A stretch of 64,000 nt of DNA from Exobasidium rhododendri (lineage: Eukaryota > Basidiomycota > Exobasidiomycetes > Exobasidiales > Exobasidiaceae): NCBI GenBank assembly GCA_026210745.1, contig CP110632.1, positions 1,797,001 through 1,861,000 on the forward strand, read 5' to 3'. The notes under the pieces are model-generated. The model was given only the letters and a program-made list of their open reading frames with translations, did not search any database and was not told the DNA's origin. This document shows positions 9,642-20,693 of this stretch, piece after piece. The translations under genes and the position numbers were made by a program. How positions within the stretch are numbered: position 1 is the stretch's first letter; each line of letters opens with the position of its first letter.

Positions 9642-11469
9642 ATGAGCAGCAACGTCGTCCCTGTCACCGACGAGGTCCACAAGGTCTCACCGATGGGAAG
9701 TCAATCCTCTCAGGGCAAAACCGAAAAGGTAGAACGAGATGCAGCAGGAAAGGACGATAAGCTGTACGAAGATGGAGTCAGTCCTTCTGTGTCAGACAAA
9801 AGGCAACGAGCGAACGGAATGTCTGATACCTATGAGAGGAAGTGCTTCATCCTCAATAAAGTCATGAATGAAAACATCGGGATGGGGAAGTTCCAATGGC
9901 AATTATTTGCATTATCAGGGTTCGGCTGGTTTGTGGACAACATCTGGCTTCAAGGAGTTGCCATCATTCTGCCAGCTGTTCAGCGAGAGTTTGGCAACAC
10001 CGACATTGCCTGGATGACGTTTGCATTGTACATCGGTCTAATCATCGGCGCAAGTGGCTGGGGTATTCTTGCCGACATCATAGGCAGAAGACCGGCCTTC
10101 AATGCGACACTCTTCCTGAGTGGAGTGTTTGGCATTGCTGGAGGTGCTGCTCCCAGCTTTATAGGACTTGGAGGCCTTCTTGCGGCACTCGGTATTGGCT
10201 TGGGAGGAAATCTTCCAGTCGACGGAATGCTCTTCCTGGAATTTATTCCTGGCAAGCAGCAATACCTCCTCACTCTACTGTCTGTCTTTTGGTCGTTTGG
10301 ACAGCTCTTTGCCTCTTTGATTGCCTGGGCTTTCATCGCTAATTACACATGCACAGGCACCAATGTTGTAGGAGGAACCGGCGGGTCTTGCGATCCAGCC
10401 GACAACAAGGGATGGCGCTACACATTCTACACACTCGGAGCCACTACCTTTGTCCTCTTCATCCTGCGATTTGTCGTCTTTCAACTGCCAGAGTCGCCCA
10501 AATTTCTCATTTCAAAGGGCAGAGATGCAGAGGCAGTATTGACCATGAAGGAAATCGCCCGAAGGAACGGAACCGTGCTTGGTGACGACGTCCTCAGTGT
10601 GAATATCCTGAGAACAGCAGCAGGAGAAGAACAACTCGAGGAAGGAGAAGAGGAAATCGTTCCAGAAGAGAAGAGAGGCCTCGTTGGATTGATGCACTCC
10701 TGCACTGCAATGCCGATGGCCATCATTCACTCGAGCAAGAACTTCAAGGTGAAGAACATCACGCCAGACTTGCAGCATGTGCGACCGCTATTCGCTAGTC
10801 CGCAAATGGCCTACACTACGTCTATCATCTTTGTGCTCTGGGCTTTCATCGGACTTGCCTATCCCCTCTTCAACGCTTTCCTCCCCCTCTACCTGCAAAA
10901 CAAGCAGATTGGAACGTCGCAGAACACAGTGTCGGGAACGTATTCCGAGTATGCATACATTTCACTTGCCGGCATTCCGGGCAGTATTATTGCGGCATTC
11001 ATGGTGGAGATCCCACGATCAGGAAGGCGAGGTGCCATGGCTGTTGGCACCATGCTCACTGGTGTCTTTGTCTTTGCTGGAACGGGCGCTACGTCAAGAG
11101 GCGCCTTCTTGGCTTTCAACTGTGTAGAGGCTTGCGTCCAAAACATCATGTACGGTTCGCTCTACGGCTACACCCCGGAGACATTCCCAGCTCCTCATCG
11201 TGGAACCGGTGACGGCATCGCTTCCGGTGAGTCTTCATTCGATCTGCTATCTTCCTCAATAGCGACGGCAAGCTGACTATCTTCTTTCATTTTTCCCGAA
11301 ATTATCAGCTCTCAACAGATTGTTTGGCCTATTCTCGCCTATCATCCAGATCTACGCTGGCTCCAAGAATCCCAATGCACCCGTCTATGTAAGCGGGGCT
11401 CTATTCCTCGTCTCGGCGGTCCTCATGGTCACCCTACGATCCGATTCGGTCGGAAAGACGGCCATGTAA
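9642..11469 (+). CDS. Major facilitator superfamily transporter
   Basis: Two exons (9642-11226, 11309-11469) give 581 residues; the intron is GTGAGT..CAG and restores 'GIASALNRLFGLFSP'. This is a 12-helix MFS protein of the plasma or organelle membrane. A charged N-terminal tail of about 85 residues precedes the first helix ('FALSGFGWFVDNIW'). The MFS loop 2-3 signature is 'GWGILADIIGRRPAF'. After helix 6 comes a long cytoplasmic loop with 'PESPKFLISKGR' and an acidic stretch, then six more helices. The PESPKFL motif and overall layout resemble SV2/SVOP-like and inorganic phosphate/sugar-type carriers, but the substrate cannot be read from sequence. The C-terminal helix is completed only by the second exon. 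Confidence 0.9.
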
Positions 11470-11802
11470 AAGAGGTGTGTAGACAGATCCTCTCGAGTCC
11501 TATCTCTCCTCCTATGTCTGAGATCTAAATGCATATATACCTATACACCCTGATTGATGTGTGATGGAAGCGGAAGAGAAAATTAAGTTGTTGCGTATTT
11601 CTTAGAGGAAAAAAAAAGGAGTCGACATATATATATATATGAAGGAAGACAAAGGAGGTAACACTGGGAATTAGGATCGAAGAGAGAAGAAGAAGAAGAA
11701 CGTTGCGAGATTCGAGAAGAATACAAGAAAGATAAAGAGAGAGTGATGTGTGTGTCTCTCGATTGAATTTAATTCATCCGGGAGTTGAGAGCGGACAAGG
11801 AC
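11470..11802. other. Convergent 3' flanks of MFS gene and PKA-R
   Basis: AT-rich with an A-run at 11610-11618 and an (AT)7 tract at 11627-11640. This is expected UTR/terminator material for two genes that converge. Confidence 0.5.
11627..11640 (+). repeat. (AT)7 tract
   Basis: Short alternating AT run between convergent genes. Confidence 0.85.
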
Positions 11803-13494
11803 TTAGACACGCGAGGAGTCTTCTGTGCCAGAAAATCCGAACGGACTTGCTCCGAGACCACCCACCCAGCGGCCCATTCCTGGTTCCGCTGATCGACCAG
11901 CAGCGCTTGAGGTGACGTCGTGAGGTCCTACCATGGACTCTTCTACTTCATCTGGATGAGAGGCAGCAAAACCGGCCACTTGACCTGATCCAGCGGCGGC
12001 ATTGCTACTAGCTCCCTGAACGGAGGTAGCAGAGGCTGTCGCGACGGATGGGTCATTGAAATAGTGGGTAGAGGCGTGGAGCTCCATAGTGCTGACGAGG
12101 GATCCTACAAGACGCTTGAACGCTTGCTCCGACAAGACGGCCATCTTCACTTTGCCGCTCGAGGACAAGCTTGTGGGCGCAATTGCCACAATGGAAGCTG
12201 CTCTAGCTGATCCATTCAGGAGTGCCAATTCACCAAAGTATTCACCCGTCACCAGCGTACCGCACTCTTCCTCTCGCGTCGAGTTGTCCCGCTGCTTTCG
12301 GACACTGACTTGTCCATCGATTATGATAAAGAATTCAGTACCTCGCTCTCCTTGCTGGATGATTCGATCACCATACTTGTAATCTCTGAATTGTAGAGCA
12401 TCGGCCATCTTTGAGATACTCGTAGAGTCAAGTGTGTCGAAGAGGTGCACGTCTCGCAAGAATTTCTCTAGTTGCAACTTCTTCCTTGAGTTGGTCTCCA
12501 TCAAGATGCTTCGGAACGTCACTCGATCTAAGGCCCACAAGAGACAAGGTGATGTCGAGACGATGCTCGCCGCTCGAGGTGTCAAGTAGAGCAGACTTAG
12601 CTCTCCGAATGCATCAGAAGGGCCATAGGTAAGTTTGTGTTCGCCCAATGTCGCACTGAGGCTCGTTCCAGGTACCACAGCACTGCCCACATGAGTAGTG
12701 GCTGGTCCGTCTGAATCTGTACTGTAGACGCTACCTATGCTTCCTCTACCTGATGCACCGAATTCGTTCTCTGGATCGTTCTTGATGTATACATCCAAGC
12801 TACCACTTTCAACGACGTAGAAGAAGTCACCTTGATCGCCCTGCTTGATGACGATGCTGTTTGCTTCGCATTTTACTTCCTTCATAGCTAAGAGCACGTC
12901 CCTCTCCTGTTCTTCGTCCAAATTGCGGAAAAGCAGATTGTTCTCAATTGATGATCGGATACGTTGCATTTGCGAGTCCGTCTTTGGTATCACTGTCTTA
13001 GACATGACCTCGGCAGAAGGAGAATTGATGGGAGACTTGGGGACCAGCGATTCGGCGCTCACACTGGTTCGTCTGCCCATGTTGAAGTTGGAAGGAGGTG
13101 CGAAACCATGGGTGTTTGCTTCACCAGTTGCTTCCATTGAATCGCTTCCGGTCAAGCTATTGCTGCGAGACGGCGGCTCGACAGCGAAGGAAGGTGCTGT
13201 AAAGGGATTTGCATTGGCGAATGGCATGCTGAAATCAGACGACCCAGGAAAAGAAGTAGGGGCCGATCGAGAAGAAGAGGCATCATTGGCGGCTGAAGCT
13301 AGAGAAGCAGACGAGACAGGGCCAGAAGACAGTGAAGACCTGCCATTGGAAGTTGAAGTCGTCACTTTGCGCTCGTCCCGGAGTCTGTTGTGGAACCAGT
13401 CGGCACAGAATTGAAGGGGATCCAGTGGGCGATGACGGATAACATCTCTATTCAGATCATTGAGGATGCTGCCGTAGTCAGAGGGGATAGACAT
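11803..13494 (-). CDS. BCY1: cAMP-dependent protein kinase regulatory subunit
   Basis: One intronless exon of 563 residues. It is the cAMP-sensing inhibitor of PKA. The N-terminus (1-42) is the dimerisation/docking helix pair ('LNRDVIRHRPLDPLQFCADWF'-type). A Ser-rich linker follows, then the inhibitory site RRTSVS at 141-146, which has a phosphorylatable Ser (type II-like). Cyclic-nucleotide domain A carries the phosphate-binding cassette 'FGELSLLYLTPRAAS' and domain B 'FGELALLNGSARAAS', each with the Glu and Arg that bind cAMP. Domain A contains a Gly/Ser-rich insertion of about 40-50 residues between its early strands and the cassette. About 90 disordered residues follow domain B. The linker and tail make it longer than yeast Bcy1 (416 residues). 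Confidence 0.96.
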   Translation of the reverse strand: MSIPSDYGSILNDLNRDVIRHRPLDPLQFCADWFHNRLRDERKVTTSTSNGRSSLSSGPVSSASLASAANDASSSRSAPTSFPGSSDFSMPFANANPFTAPSFAVEPPSRSNSLTGSDSMEATGEANTHGFAPPSNFNMGRRTSVSAESLVPKSPINSPSAEVMSKTVIPKTDSQMQRIRSSIENNLLFRNLDEEQERDVLLAMKEVKCEANSIVIKQGDQGDFFYVVESGSLDVYIKNDPENEFGASGRGSIGSVYSTDSDGPATTHVGSAVVPGTSLSATLGEHKLTYGPSDAFGELSLLYLTPRAASIVSTSPCLLWALDRVTFRSILMETNSRKKLQLEKFLRDVHLFDTLDSTSISKMADALQFRDYKYGDRIIQQGERGTEFFIIIDGQVSVRKQRDNSTREEECGTLVTGEYFGELALLNGSARAASIVAIAPTSLSSSGKVKMAVLSEQAFKRLVGSLVSTMELHASTHYFNDPSVATASATSVQGASSNAAAGSGQVAGFAASHPDEVEESMVGPHDVTSSAAGRSAEPGMGRWVGGLGASPFGFSGTEDSSRV

Positions 13495-14239
13495 CTTGCC
13501 AGGGTGTGAGAGTCAAGTGGAAGAATAGGAAAGGGCGGGGCGAAGAGGCAAAGAGCGGAGGAGTCGACGAATGTTCTGAGCCTAATCTAGCTCTGAACGC
13601 AATAGGAAGTGTCGGAAAGGCGATCGTGCAAATGTCGTTCGATGATTGAATGCAACCGATTGGCCGCTTTTCGACGCACAACCCTTGCAGCAACATCTCT
13701 CGCGCTATGATCTTTGGACGCGCCAAGTCAGTCTGTTCCGGAACAAATATTACCGCCACGTGGCTCGACAAGTCCTTGATAGGTCGTATCGGCTGCCGTG
13801 GCTTCACTTGGCTAATAAGGAACTCCAGAAGATGGGAAGCGAAAAAGGAAGAGATTGTGAAGGCGTCGATTGCCCCTTATAAGGTTCCGATTTGCATCTC
13901 CCTTCCCAGGGGATGACCTTACATGCCCATCGCCTCTTCACGACTATAAACTACAGCATCAGGTCTGCCTGTACTCGGTATCAGTCTCGCACCTATTCTC
14001 AGCATGTGAGTTACTGTTCCTTCCGCTCCCTTCCTTTTTCGGTGATGAGATACTTTGCAAAATCACGAACAATCCAACACTTACCCATCATGTGGGGATA
14101 CAACATTAACCAGACTCTGAGATTACAATTGTGGACCAAAGTAATGTAGAGTAGCAGACTGACCGTATGACTACTCTTCCTGCGTATATCTCTGCAGTAC
14201 CTCGACCTTGCCGCACTGGCGTCGAAGCAGTCAAGCAGT
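13495..14239. promoter_or_regulatory. Divergent promoter of PKA-R and aldehyde dehydrogenase, with a candidate 5' intron
   Basis: About 745 bp. On the plus strand a GTGAGT donor at 14006 and a pyrimidine-rich TCTCTGCAG acceptor ending at 14197, preceded by a CTGAC branch site near 14159, outline a possible 192-nt intron in the ALDH leader. The remainder shows no gene. Confidence 0.4.
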
Positions 14240-15849
14240 ATGGCCGGCGTGGTAGACAGAAGAGCGGACAAGCCCACGCTATTCATTGATGGAGAATGGC
14301 GACATTCTTCCTCTGGTAAGAGCCGCCCAACAATCAACCCATTCAATGCGGAAATCATCACACACGTCGACGAAGCTGCTGCAGAAGATGCAGTGGCCGC
14401 TGTGAACTCGGCCCGTCATTTCCAGGACACGTCGTCCTGGTCTTCCCAGACGTACGAATCTCGATCGTCTCTATTGACTGAGATTGCTAGATTGCTGCAG
14501 AAATACAGAGAGGAGCTTTCCAAGGTAGAAGTGGAAGATACTGGCAAGACGATGGCAGAGGCACAAACAGACGTGGATGATGTCACTGCTGTCTTTGAAT
14601 TCTACGCACAAGAAGGGAAAAAGTATGACAAGCCAAAGGTCATCACTGGCGAGTCAGTCCCGGAATCCGTTCGAAGCAGTGTCGTCAAGGAGGCAGTCGG
14701 AGTCTGCGTGCTCATTGCTCCGTGGAATTGTGAGTGTGGAGGCTGTATCAGGTGGAAGATGATGACAGTGCAGAGTTTAATTGTAATAATTCCACCTGCG
14801 CAGACCCAATCCTTCAAATCTGCTGGAAACTTGCTCCTGCACTCGTCGCTGGCAACAGCTGCATCGTGAAGCCTTCTGAAGTGACACCGCTGTCTACTGT
14901 ATTTCTGCATCGCATCATGTTGGAAGCCGGCATTCCTCCCAAGGCGATCCAGCTACTGACAGCGGGAGGTCAGAGTGTAGGACCGACCTTGACCGAGCAT
15001 AAGGATGTCGACCTGGTCAGCTTTACCGGGGGTCTTTCCACAGGTCAAAGCATCATCAGAAGCTGTGCTGCTACAGTCAAGAGGTGCTGTGTTGAGTTGG
15101 GAGGCAAGAATCCCAACATCGTCTTTGCTGATACGCCCCTTGATATCGCCATCGACATTGTCTTGACGGCCGTCTTCACTCACTCTGGTCAAGTCTGCAG
15201 TTCAGGAACTCGACTGATCATTGAGGAGAAAGGCACATTTGCCGATGACGTAGTAAAAGGGGTTGTCAAGCGAGCCCAACAGATTGTCTTGGGAAATGGA
15301 ATGAAAGAGGGCGTCGAATGTGGACCTCTTGTCTCTGCCCCTCACTTGGCAAAGGTGAAAGCATTCGTGGAGATGGGCAAGTCGGAAGGAGCCAAGCTGC
15401 TTTGCGGTGGAAAGCAGCCCAGTAACCCAGAATTAAGCAAGGGATACTTCTTCGAGCCGACCGTCTTTGATCAATGTAACCGGAAGATGAAGATCGTCAC
15501 GGAGGAGACGTTCGGTCCTATCTTGACGGTGGAACGATTCAAGGAGGGTGATGAAGAGACGGCCATCTTCTTGGCAAACGACACCACCTATGGACTGGCA
15601 GGTGGGGTCCAGACGAGCGACATAGCTCGTGGAAAGAGAATAGCAAAGAGGTTGCGTCATGGCACAGTCTGGTTGAATTCATATGGATCGTACTTCCCAA
15701 GCGCCGAATGGGGTGGCTTTGGCATGTCTGGGAACGGCCGTGAATTGGGCAGTTCCGGGTTGGAAGAGTATCTCGAGACGAAGCATTTATACCAAGAGAC
15801 CAAACCAGCTCTCATGGGTTGGTTCAAGGGCAACCTCAGCAAATTGTAA
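14240..15849 (+). CDS. NAD(P)-dependent aldehyde dehydrogenase (betaine-aldehyde dehydrogenase-like)
   Basis: Two exons (14240-14729, 14804-15849) give 511 residues; the 74-nt intron falls inside the 'APWNYP' motif. Domains follow the ALDH superfamily: N-terminal 'LFIDGEW', cofactor loop 'KPSEVTPLS', the general base Glu in 'CVELGGKNPN' (about residue 260), the nucleophile Cys in 'SGQVCSSGTR' (about residue 294), 'EETFGPIL' and the C-terminal 'GLEEYLETKHLY', the last typical of betaine/aminoaldehyde ALDHs (ALDH8/9-like). The substrate is therefore likely a small or amino aldehyde, but this is inference. No targeting signal is obvious. If the upstream candidate splice site is used, up to 14 further residues could be added in frame before the ATG. 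Confidence 0.92.
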
Positions 15850-15920
15850 ACCTGTATTCTCCTTCTTCTCTACCTTCTCCCTCTCTTTGTATTATAAGGC
15901 ATCAGCACACTATATTGCAT

Positions 15921-17182
15921 CTACTCTATGACTCCAAGAGGACGGAGTGCTGGCTTACGAAGCTTGTCCAACGCACTGATCAGGGAATGCGGCGGGGGAT
16001 GCGCTTTGTTAGTAGCAGTAGGCTTCGCGATCTGCACTGCTGGACAATCACTCACTCGTACTGCTCTTGCGTCACTGGGATCACGGAGCCATGACGTATA
16101 CCTCGCGGGAATGTGGGCGCATTCGACTTTGTGTACCCGCCTTGAAGAATGTGATCTGTCTCATACGGCTCATAGCCGCCTTGCCCCGCATAGTTGTCAA
16201 GCCAAAGATGAAATTTACCAGGATCGAGATTGTCTTGAAAAGAAGCCGGACCTTCTCTCATCTCTGTAGTGACGAACCCGTTTGGTCCACCTACTCTGAC
16301 CCAATTCTTACTCATAATACCGTCGGTGGTAGTTTCTTGGTAAACTCGATTGACATTGTTACCTTCCACCTTTAAAAATCTAGCAAAGTGTCCGGCCTGA
16401 CCTAGAGCTTGAAAATCTTGATCGATCAGGCCGCCTTCGGTCTTAGAAGTAAGATAGGTGGCAGGAGGGGAGAAGGAGATGAAGTCCTTCGTTGTAGTGT
16501 ACCGAATGATGCTGTCGGTCACGGGAGCTTGCGTGTGGTTCTTGTCATTCACAGAGTAGAATTTGCTCGACCAGAAAACAGAATAGACCCCCTTGGCGCT
16601 GTCGTACGTCGCACTGGGTGCCCAGACCATTCCTGCTTCATCATTTTCGACTCTACATAAAAGAGAGAGGCGAGAAGAACTCAGCAAAGTGCCGTCTCTC
16701 AAACGTAATCATTAATATGCTCCTCCTGTCCTTTCCGGCACTCACTTCTTCAAGGACCCCTTCTTCCAAGATACCAGATCGGAGCTTTCCCAGACGTGGA
16801 TTGACTTCGATCCGACTCGGACGGAGTCACCCCAGCTCATCTTATCGATATCAAGATCAGTTGCAATGATCCAGAATCTTGTGCGATCAGGGGAGGTGAC
16901 AAGGCATGGGTCTCTAGCACCTGTACTACCTAGTATGGGTGTGAGGATGGGACGAACACCGTTGAGAGGACTAAAACTATATGGGTCGTTGCCGTTGGAC
17001 AGCTGCATGAAGATCTTGGGATTATTGCCGAGAAAGTAGGTGGCGAGATAGCCAACGAAAGGAGAGGAACTTGTTGCAGCACTGTTGGCAGCCTTTGAAG
17101 CTGCATTTAGACTAGCTGCTGTAGCTAGCGATACAAAGGAGAGCGACAAGATCAGCGAAGAAAGAGAACGACGGAATCGCAT
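15921..17182 (-). CDS. Secreted glycoside hydrolase family 43-like protein
   Basis: Three exons (17182-16746, 16652-16056, 15975-15921) give 362 residues. Residues 1 to about 23 form a signal peptide (basic start, then 'LILSLSFVSLATA'). The body is a five-bladed propeller of the GH43 (arabinanase/xylosidase-like) type: 'GARDPCLVTSPD', 'WESSDLVSWKKG', 'MVWAPSATYD', 'GLIDQDF' and 'TEMREGPASF', with the Asp residues and the Glu in REGP as candidate catalytic positions. The last exon is easy to miss: a stop codon appears in frame within the GTGAGT donor, but a CTACTAAC branch site and CAG acceptor lead to a 55-nt exon that turns the end into 'VTQEQYDALDKL...'. The natural substrate is unknown. 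Confidence 0.82.
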
Positions 17183-17834
17183 GGTAAGTATCACTGATGT
17201 TGAGGTGGTGGACTACGGTAGAGAAACGGTATCTTAACCCAGTGAAGCACCTCCATCGCATCAACTCGTATCGCGATCCACCGTCTCCGTATTTGGTAGG
17301 CATCCTGCGCAGTATAGTGCCGGCTTGGTGCTCCGACACGATACGGAGCGCATTTCACCGCATGTACAATGGAAGATTGCTGTGTTAGTGGCTTATGTAA
17401 GACAAGAGTGCGACTGATTCAAGGTGGTCCTCAAGCAAGTATACGACAGGCGAAGAGACGGTAAGCTAATTAGGTGATTGTCCCACTGTGTTCTAGATTC
17501 AAGGTCAGACTACCGTAGAAGACAATGATCTGCCGCCGCCGCTTCTCAAACGTAAGCTGCAATCATGATGATCTTTTGCCAGGGCTATCGTGACCATTAA
17601 AAAGCATGCCGCACTTAATCTGCCCACAGCTTTGTTCACTAAGATTGCAAGGTGTCAGTAAGATGGAAGAATCAAGTGAGGTAGGAAGTAGTGGAGGACG
17701 CAGCGTCGAGAGGGGGGGGGGTAGATTCCTTGGAGCGTTGAAACGCGCTCGCGTCGAGGAGATCTGAAATTAAAAGGTCGCAACCAACACTCTCATCAGA
17801 CTCTTGACCATCTTCTCATTGCCGACTCGACGGG
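17183..17834. promoter_or_regulatory. Divergent promoter of GH43 and GCP3 genes
   Basis: About 650 bp containing a run of ten G at 17712-17721 roughly 115 bp before the GCP3 ATG. No gene seen. Confidence 0.4.
17712..17721 (+). repeat. Homopolymeric G10 run
   Basis: Ten consecutive G residues about 115 bp upstream of the GCP3 start codon. Could be a sequencing-sensitive position. Confidence 0.85.
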
Positions 17835-20693
17835 ATGACGACGACAGCGCCGAGCAGCTCAAGGAGGGTCTTAGAAGATGTTCCATCACTAAGAACTCGC
17901 AGAAGTGAGATACCCGCGGAAACAACAACACATAGAGACAAAGGACGAGAGGAGCTGGAGAAGATCGCGGAGAACATCATTGAAGGTAGTGTAGGACAGG
18001 ATCAACTAGTCAAAGAGCTCCGACGAAAGCTTTCCAAACTCAGCAGCACTGAAAGGAGCAGTCAGAGCACATCTGGTAAATCAGACAGGATAGTGGCGAA
18101 GCTCAAGGCGCAGCCCGAACGATATAGAACTGTGCCCGCACTTCTTGAGCTTCTGGATCGACTATCAATCACTGCGAGGACTTCTATTGCTTCCTCGTCA
18201 AGTCAGAGCAGAAGCACACCTCGTAGCCCTCTACTGGAGATACCAGAGCTGAAGCAGACGAGAGTCAAGTCTCCTTTAGCATCATTTTCCAACGACACTC
18301 CCAAGTCGGCGAGCACGAAAGGGACATCATCTGCAGTTCCAGACTCTCCGGCTCCGACAATCACGTCAGTCAAGAGCACCACTGCAAAGGGAAAGGAAGT
18401 AGTGAGGCTATCGGATTCAGACATGAATGCGCCAAAAAATGAAGTCTTGCAGCGATGGCGGGCCAAGATGGGAGTAGAGTTGATCAAGGAGGATGATCTA
18501 CTAAGAGATATGATCTTCTTACTTCAGGGTATTAATGGGAAGTATGTGGGCTTTGAAGAGATACTCATCTTCCCGTCGAATGAGTTAGGGGAGGCCCACG
18601 ATGCAGAAACAATGATCAAGGTCAAATTTGTGGAAGAGACGGAACACCTGATCACACAGCCGACTAAGCACTTGATACATCGCATCGTCGAACTGGGACG
18701 ATTGTACAAGCGTGTCAGCGAATTCAGTCAGCATAAATCAAGGCAGGAAGACTCAGGACTGGTCATGCAGTCATTGTGTCACTTCATCACGACAGAGCTT
18801 ACCGACTACTATCGACTGGTGGTAGAACTGGAAGCGCAACTGAACAGCAACAAGGCTCGTCTTGGAGATGGTGAAACACGATTGGATGGACTGGACGCCA
18901 AGGGCGCTTCTGAATTGTTAACGTTGAAGCAGATCGCTGTGAGAATCGAGGATGTGACGCTACGAATGCGCTTGATCAGTACAGTGATCGAAAGCTGTCA
19001 GGATTCCCATGGAGGTGCCGTTGTGTCGATGATTCACTCGTATACCTTCAACGGGGACCCTTTCATCCGCAAATTCACCGCTGAAATCCTCGAGCAAGTG
19101 TCGAAGCCCTTTTTCCACTCCTTGTCTCTCTGGATCTTTGAGGGCGAGCTCCAAGATCCATTTCAAGAGTTCTTTGTAGAGCTGAACAAGGACGTAAAGA
19201 CATGGGCTGCGACGCATCACGATGACTCTCTAGCCCTTCCAAACATGCCAGACGGACAAGCGGCGTCATCGCTCTGGCAAAACCAATTTCGCATTCGATC
19301 AGAGATGGTTCCAAGCTTCTTAGGGGAAGGGTTCGCCAAAAAGATCTTCAGCACGGGAAAAAGTCTAAACTTCATCCGATTCAGTTGTGGGGACGAGGAT
19401 TGGGTGGCTACGAGGAATGCCATGCTCTCAAACAGCGGTCGAGGCCAGAATGGTATGCTACGCTATGCTGATCTTGTCGGTCTGCAAAGGACGATCGATG
19501 AAGCATATGCCATTGCCTCTTCTAGGCTGTTGGACATCTTGCTGGACAAGTTCAAGCTACTGAATCACTTGAGAGCTCTGAAAGATTACCTGATGCTGAT
19601 GAAGGGTGACTTTATCGACCTACTGATGGACTCGATTGGGCCGTCTCTCAACAAGCCTGCCTCTTCGCTCTATCGTCACAATCTTACTGCCTCTCTGGAG
19701 ACGGCCATTCGCGGCTCCAATAGTCAATACGACGACATGGACGTACTGAAAAGACTGGATGCAAGGATCCTCGATTACAACGAAGGCGATCTAGGATGGG
19801 ACAGCTTCACGTTGGAGTATCGTGTCGACGAACCGGTCAACACAGTCTTGGACGGGAATGCCATGCTAGGCTATCAAGTCATCTTCAATCATCTCTGGAA
19901 GATCAAGAGGGTGGAATTGGCCTTGGGAGCAAGTTGGGAAAAGCTGTTGTCTGCGGGAAACATGCTACGAAGAAGTAGAAAGACTTTTTTCGACGAAGAG
20001 AACCTTTCCAAGTTGTCTCACGAATCGTTGGGTAATTTGAATGAGCAATTGCACTTCATCAAACAAATGCAAGGTTTCATCAATCTAGAAGTCATTGAGT
20101 ATTCTTGGAACGACCTTTGCCAATTCTTCACCTCGAACAAAGATAAGGAGAAGAAGAATCAACAGCAACAGATCGATCTGGATGAACTAATCCAAAGTCA
20201 CAAGGCGTATCTGAATGCGCTGCTAAGTAAAGTGCTACTACGAAGTTCTTCCAGCAGTAAGAAAGGTGGAGTCTCGTCCGATCAGTTGGCCATGGAGGTT
20301 CGCACGAATTTAGATTACATGCTCGGCTTCACCGTCGCCAGTGATGATCTGGCCCAGTACATCACTGATCAGCTCGCTTTGGCTGATATGGGTGGAAGGA
20401 CAAGTGCCACTTCTAGCTCACATAATCCGTCGTCGTCCTCTTCGAATCGATCTGCAGCAACTTCACAGCAGCAACAGCAACTCCCGCAACGGGTCTCCAC
20501 CACTTCCTTGACCCTGACCAACATCACCCGTCGTACCAGTCTACAGTATGCCAATTTCCAGCAATCCACCCAGCTCATCATCGCTCGACTGGAAAAGCAC
20601 TCCAATCTGGTCGTCCGAGACTTGAGTACCCGATTGAACTTCAACAGCTTCTACCATACTGCAGCTCGCAAGGGAGCTCCATCTTCGACGTAG
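17835..20693 (+). CDS. SPC98: Gamma-tubulin complex component 3 (GCP3/Spc98/Alp6)
   Basis: A single exon of 952 residues. GCP3 binds gamma-tubulin and builds the microtubule-nucleating complex at spindle pole bodies. After about 210 low-complexity residues the first GRIP region begins with 'LLRDMIFLLQGINGKYVGF', the most recognisable GCP3 block, followed by 'HRIVELGRLYKRV' and 'SLCHFITTELTDYYRLV'. The second GRIP region has 'HLRALKDYLMLMKGDFIDLLMD' (split here as HLRALKDYLML and MKGDFIDLLMD) and 'YQVIFNHLWKIKRVE'. The C-terminus includes a short Ser/Gln-rich insert near residue 860. No intron is needed, unusual for a gene of this size in basidiomycetes with dense introns. Confidence 0.93.
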   Translation: MTTTAPSSSRRVLEDVPSLRTRRSEIPAETTTHRDKGREELEKIAENIIEGSVGQDQLVKELRRKLSKLSSTERSSQSTSGKSDRIVAKLKAQPERYRTVPALLELLDRLSITARTSIASSSSQSRSTPRSPLLEIPELKQTRVKSPLASFSNDTPKSASTKGTSSAVPDSPAPTITSVKSTTAKGKEVVRLSDSDMNAPKNEVLQRWRAKMGVELIKEDDLLRDMIFLLQGINGKYVGFEEILIFPSNELGEAHDAETMIKVKFVEETEHLITQPTKHLIHRIVELGRLYKRVSEFSQHKSRQEDSGLVMQSLCHFITTELTDYYRLVVELEAQLNSNKARLGDGETRLDGLDAKGASELLTLKQIAVRIEDVTLRMRLISTVIESCQDSHGGAVVSMIHSYTFNGDPFIRKFTAEILEQVSKPFFHSLSLWIFEGELQDPFQEFFVELNKDVKTWAATHHDDSLALPNMPDGQAASSLWQNQFRIRSEMVPSFLGEGFAKKIFSTGKSLNFIRFSCGDEDWVATRNAMLSNSGRGQNGMLRYADLVGLQRTIDEAYAIASSRLLDILLDKFKLLNHLRALKDYLMLMKGDFIDLLMDSIGPSLNKPASSLYRHNLTASLETAIRGSNSQYDDMDVLKRLDARILDYNEGDLGWDSFTLEYRVDEPVNTVLDGNAMLGYQVIFNHLWKIKRVELALGASWEKLLSAGNMLRRSRKTFFDEENLSKLSHESLGNLNEQLHFIKQMQGFINLEVIEYSWNDLCQFFTSNKDKEKKNQQQQIDLDELIQSHKAYLNALLSKVLLRSSSSSKKGGVSSDQLAMEVRTNLDYMLGFTVASDDLAQYITDQLALADMGGRTSATSSSHNPSSSSSNRSAATSQQQQQLPQRVSTTSLTLTNITRRTSLQYANFQQSTQLIIARLEKHSNLVVRDLSTRLNFNSFYHTAARKGAPSST

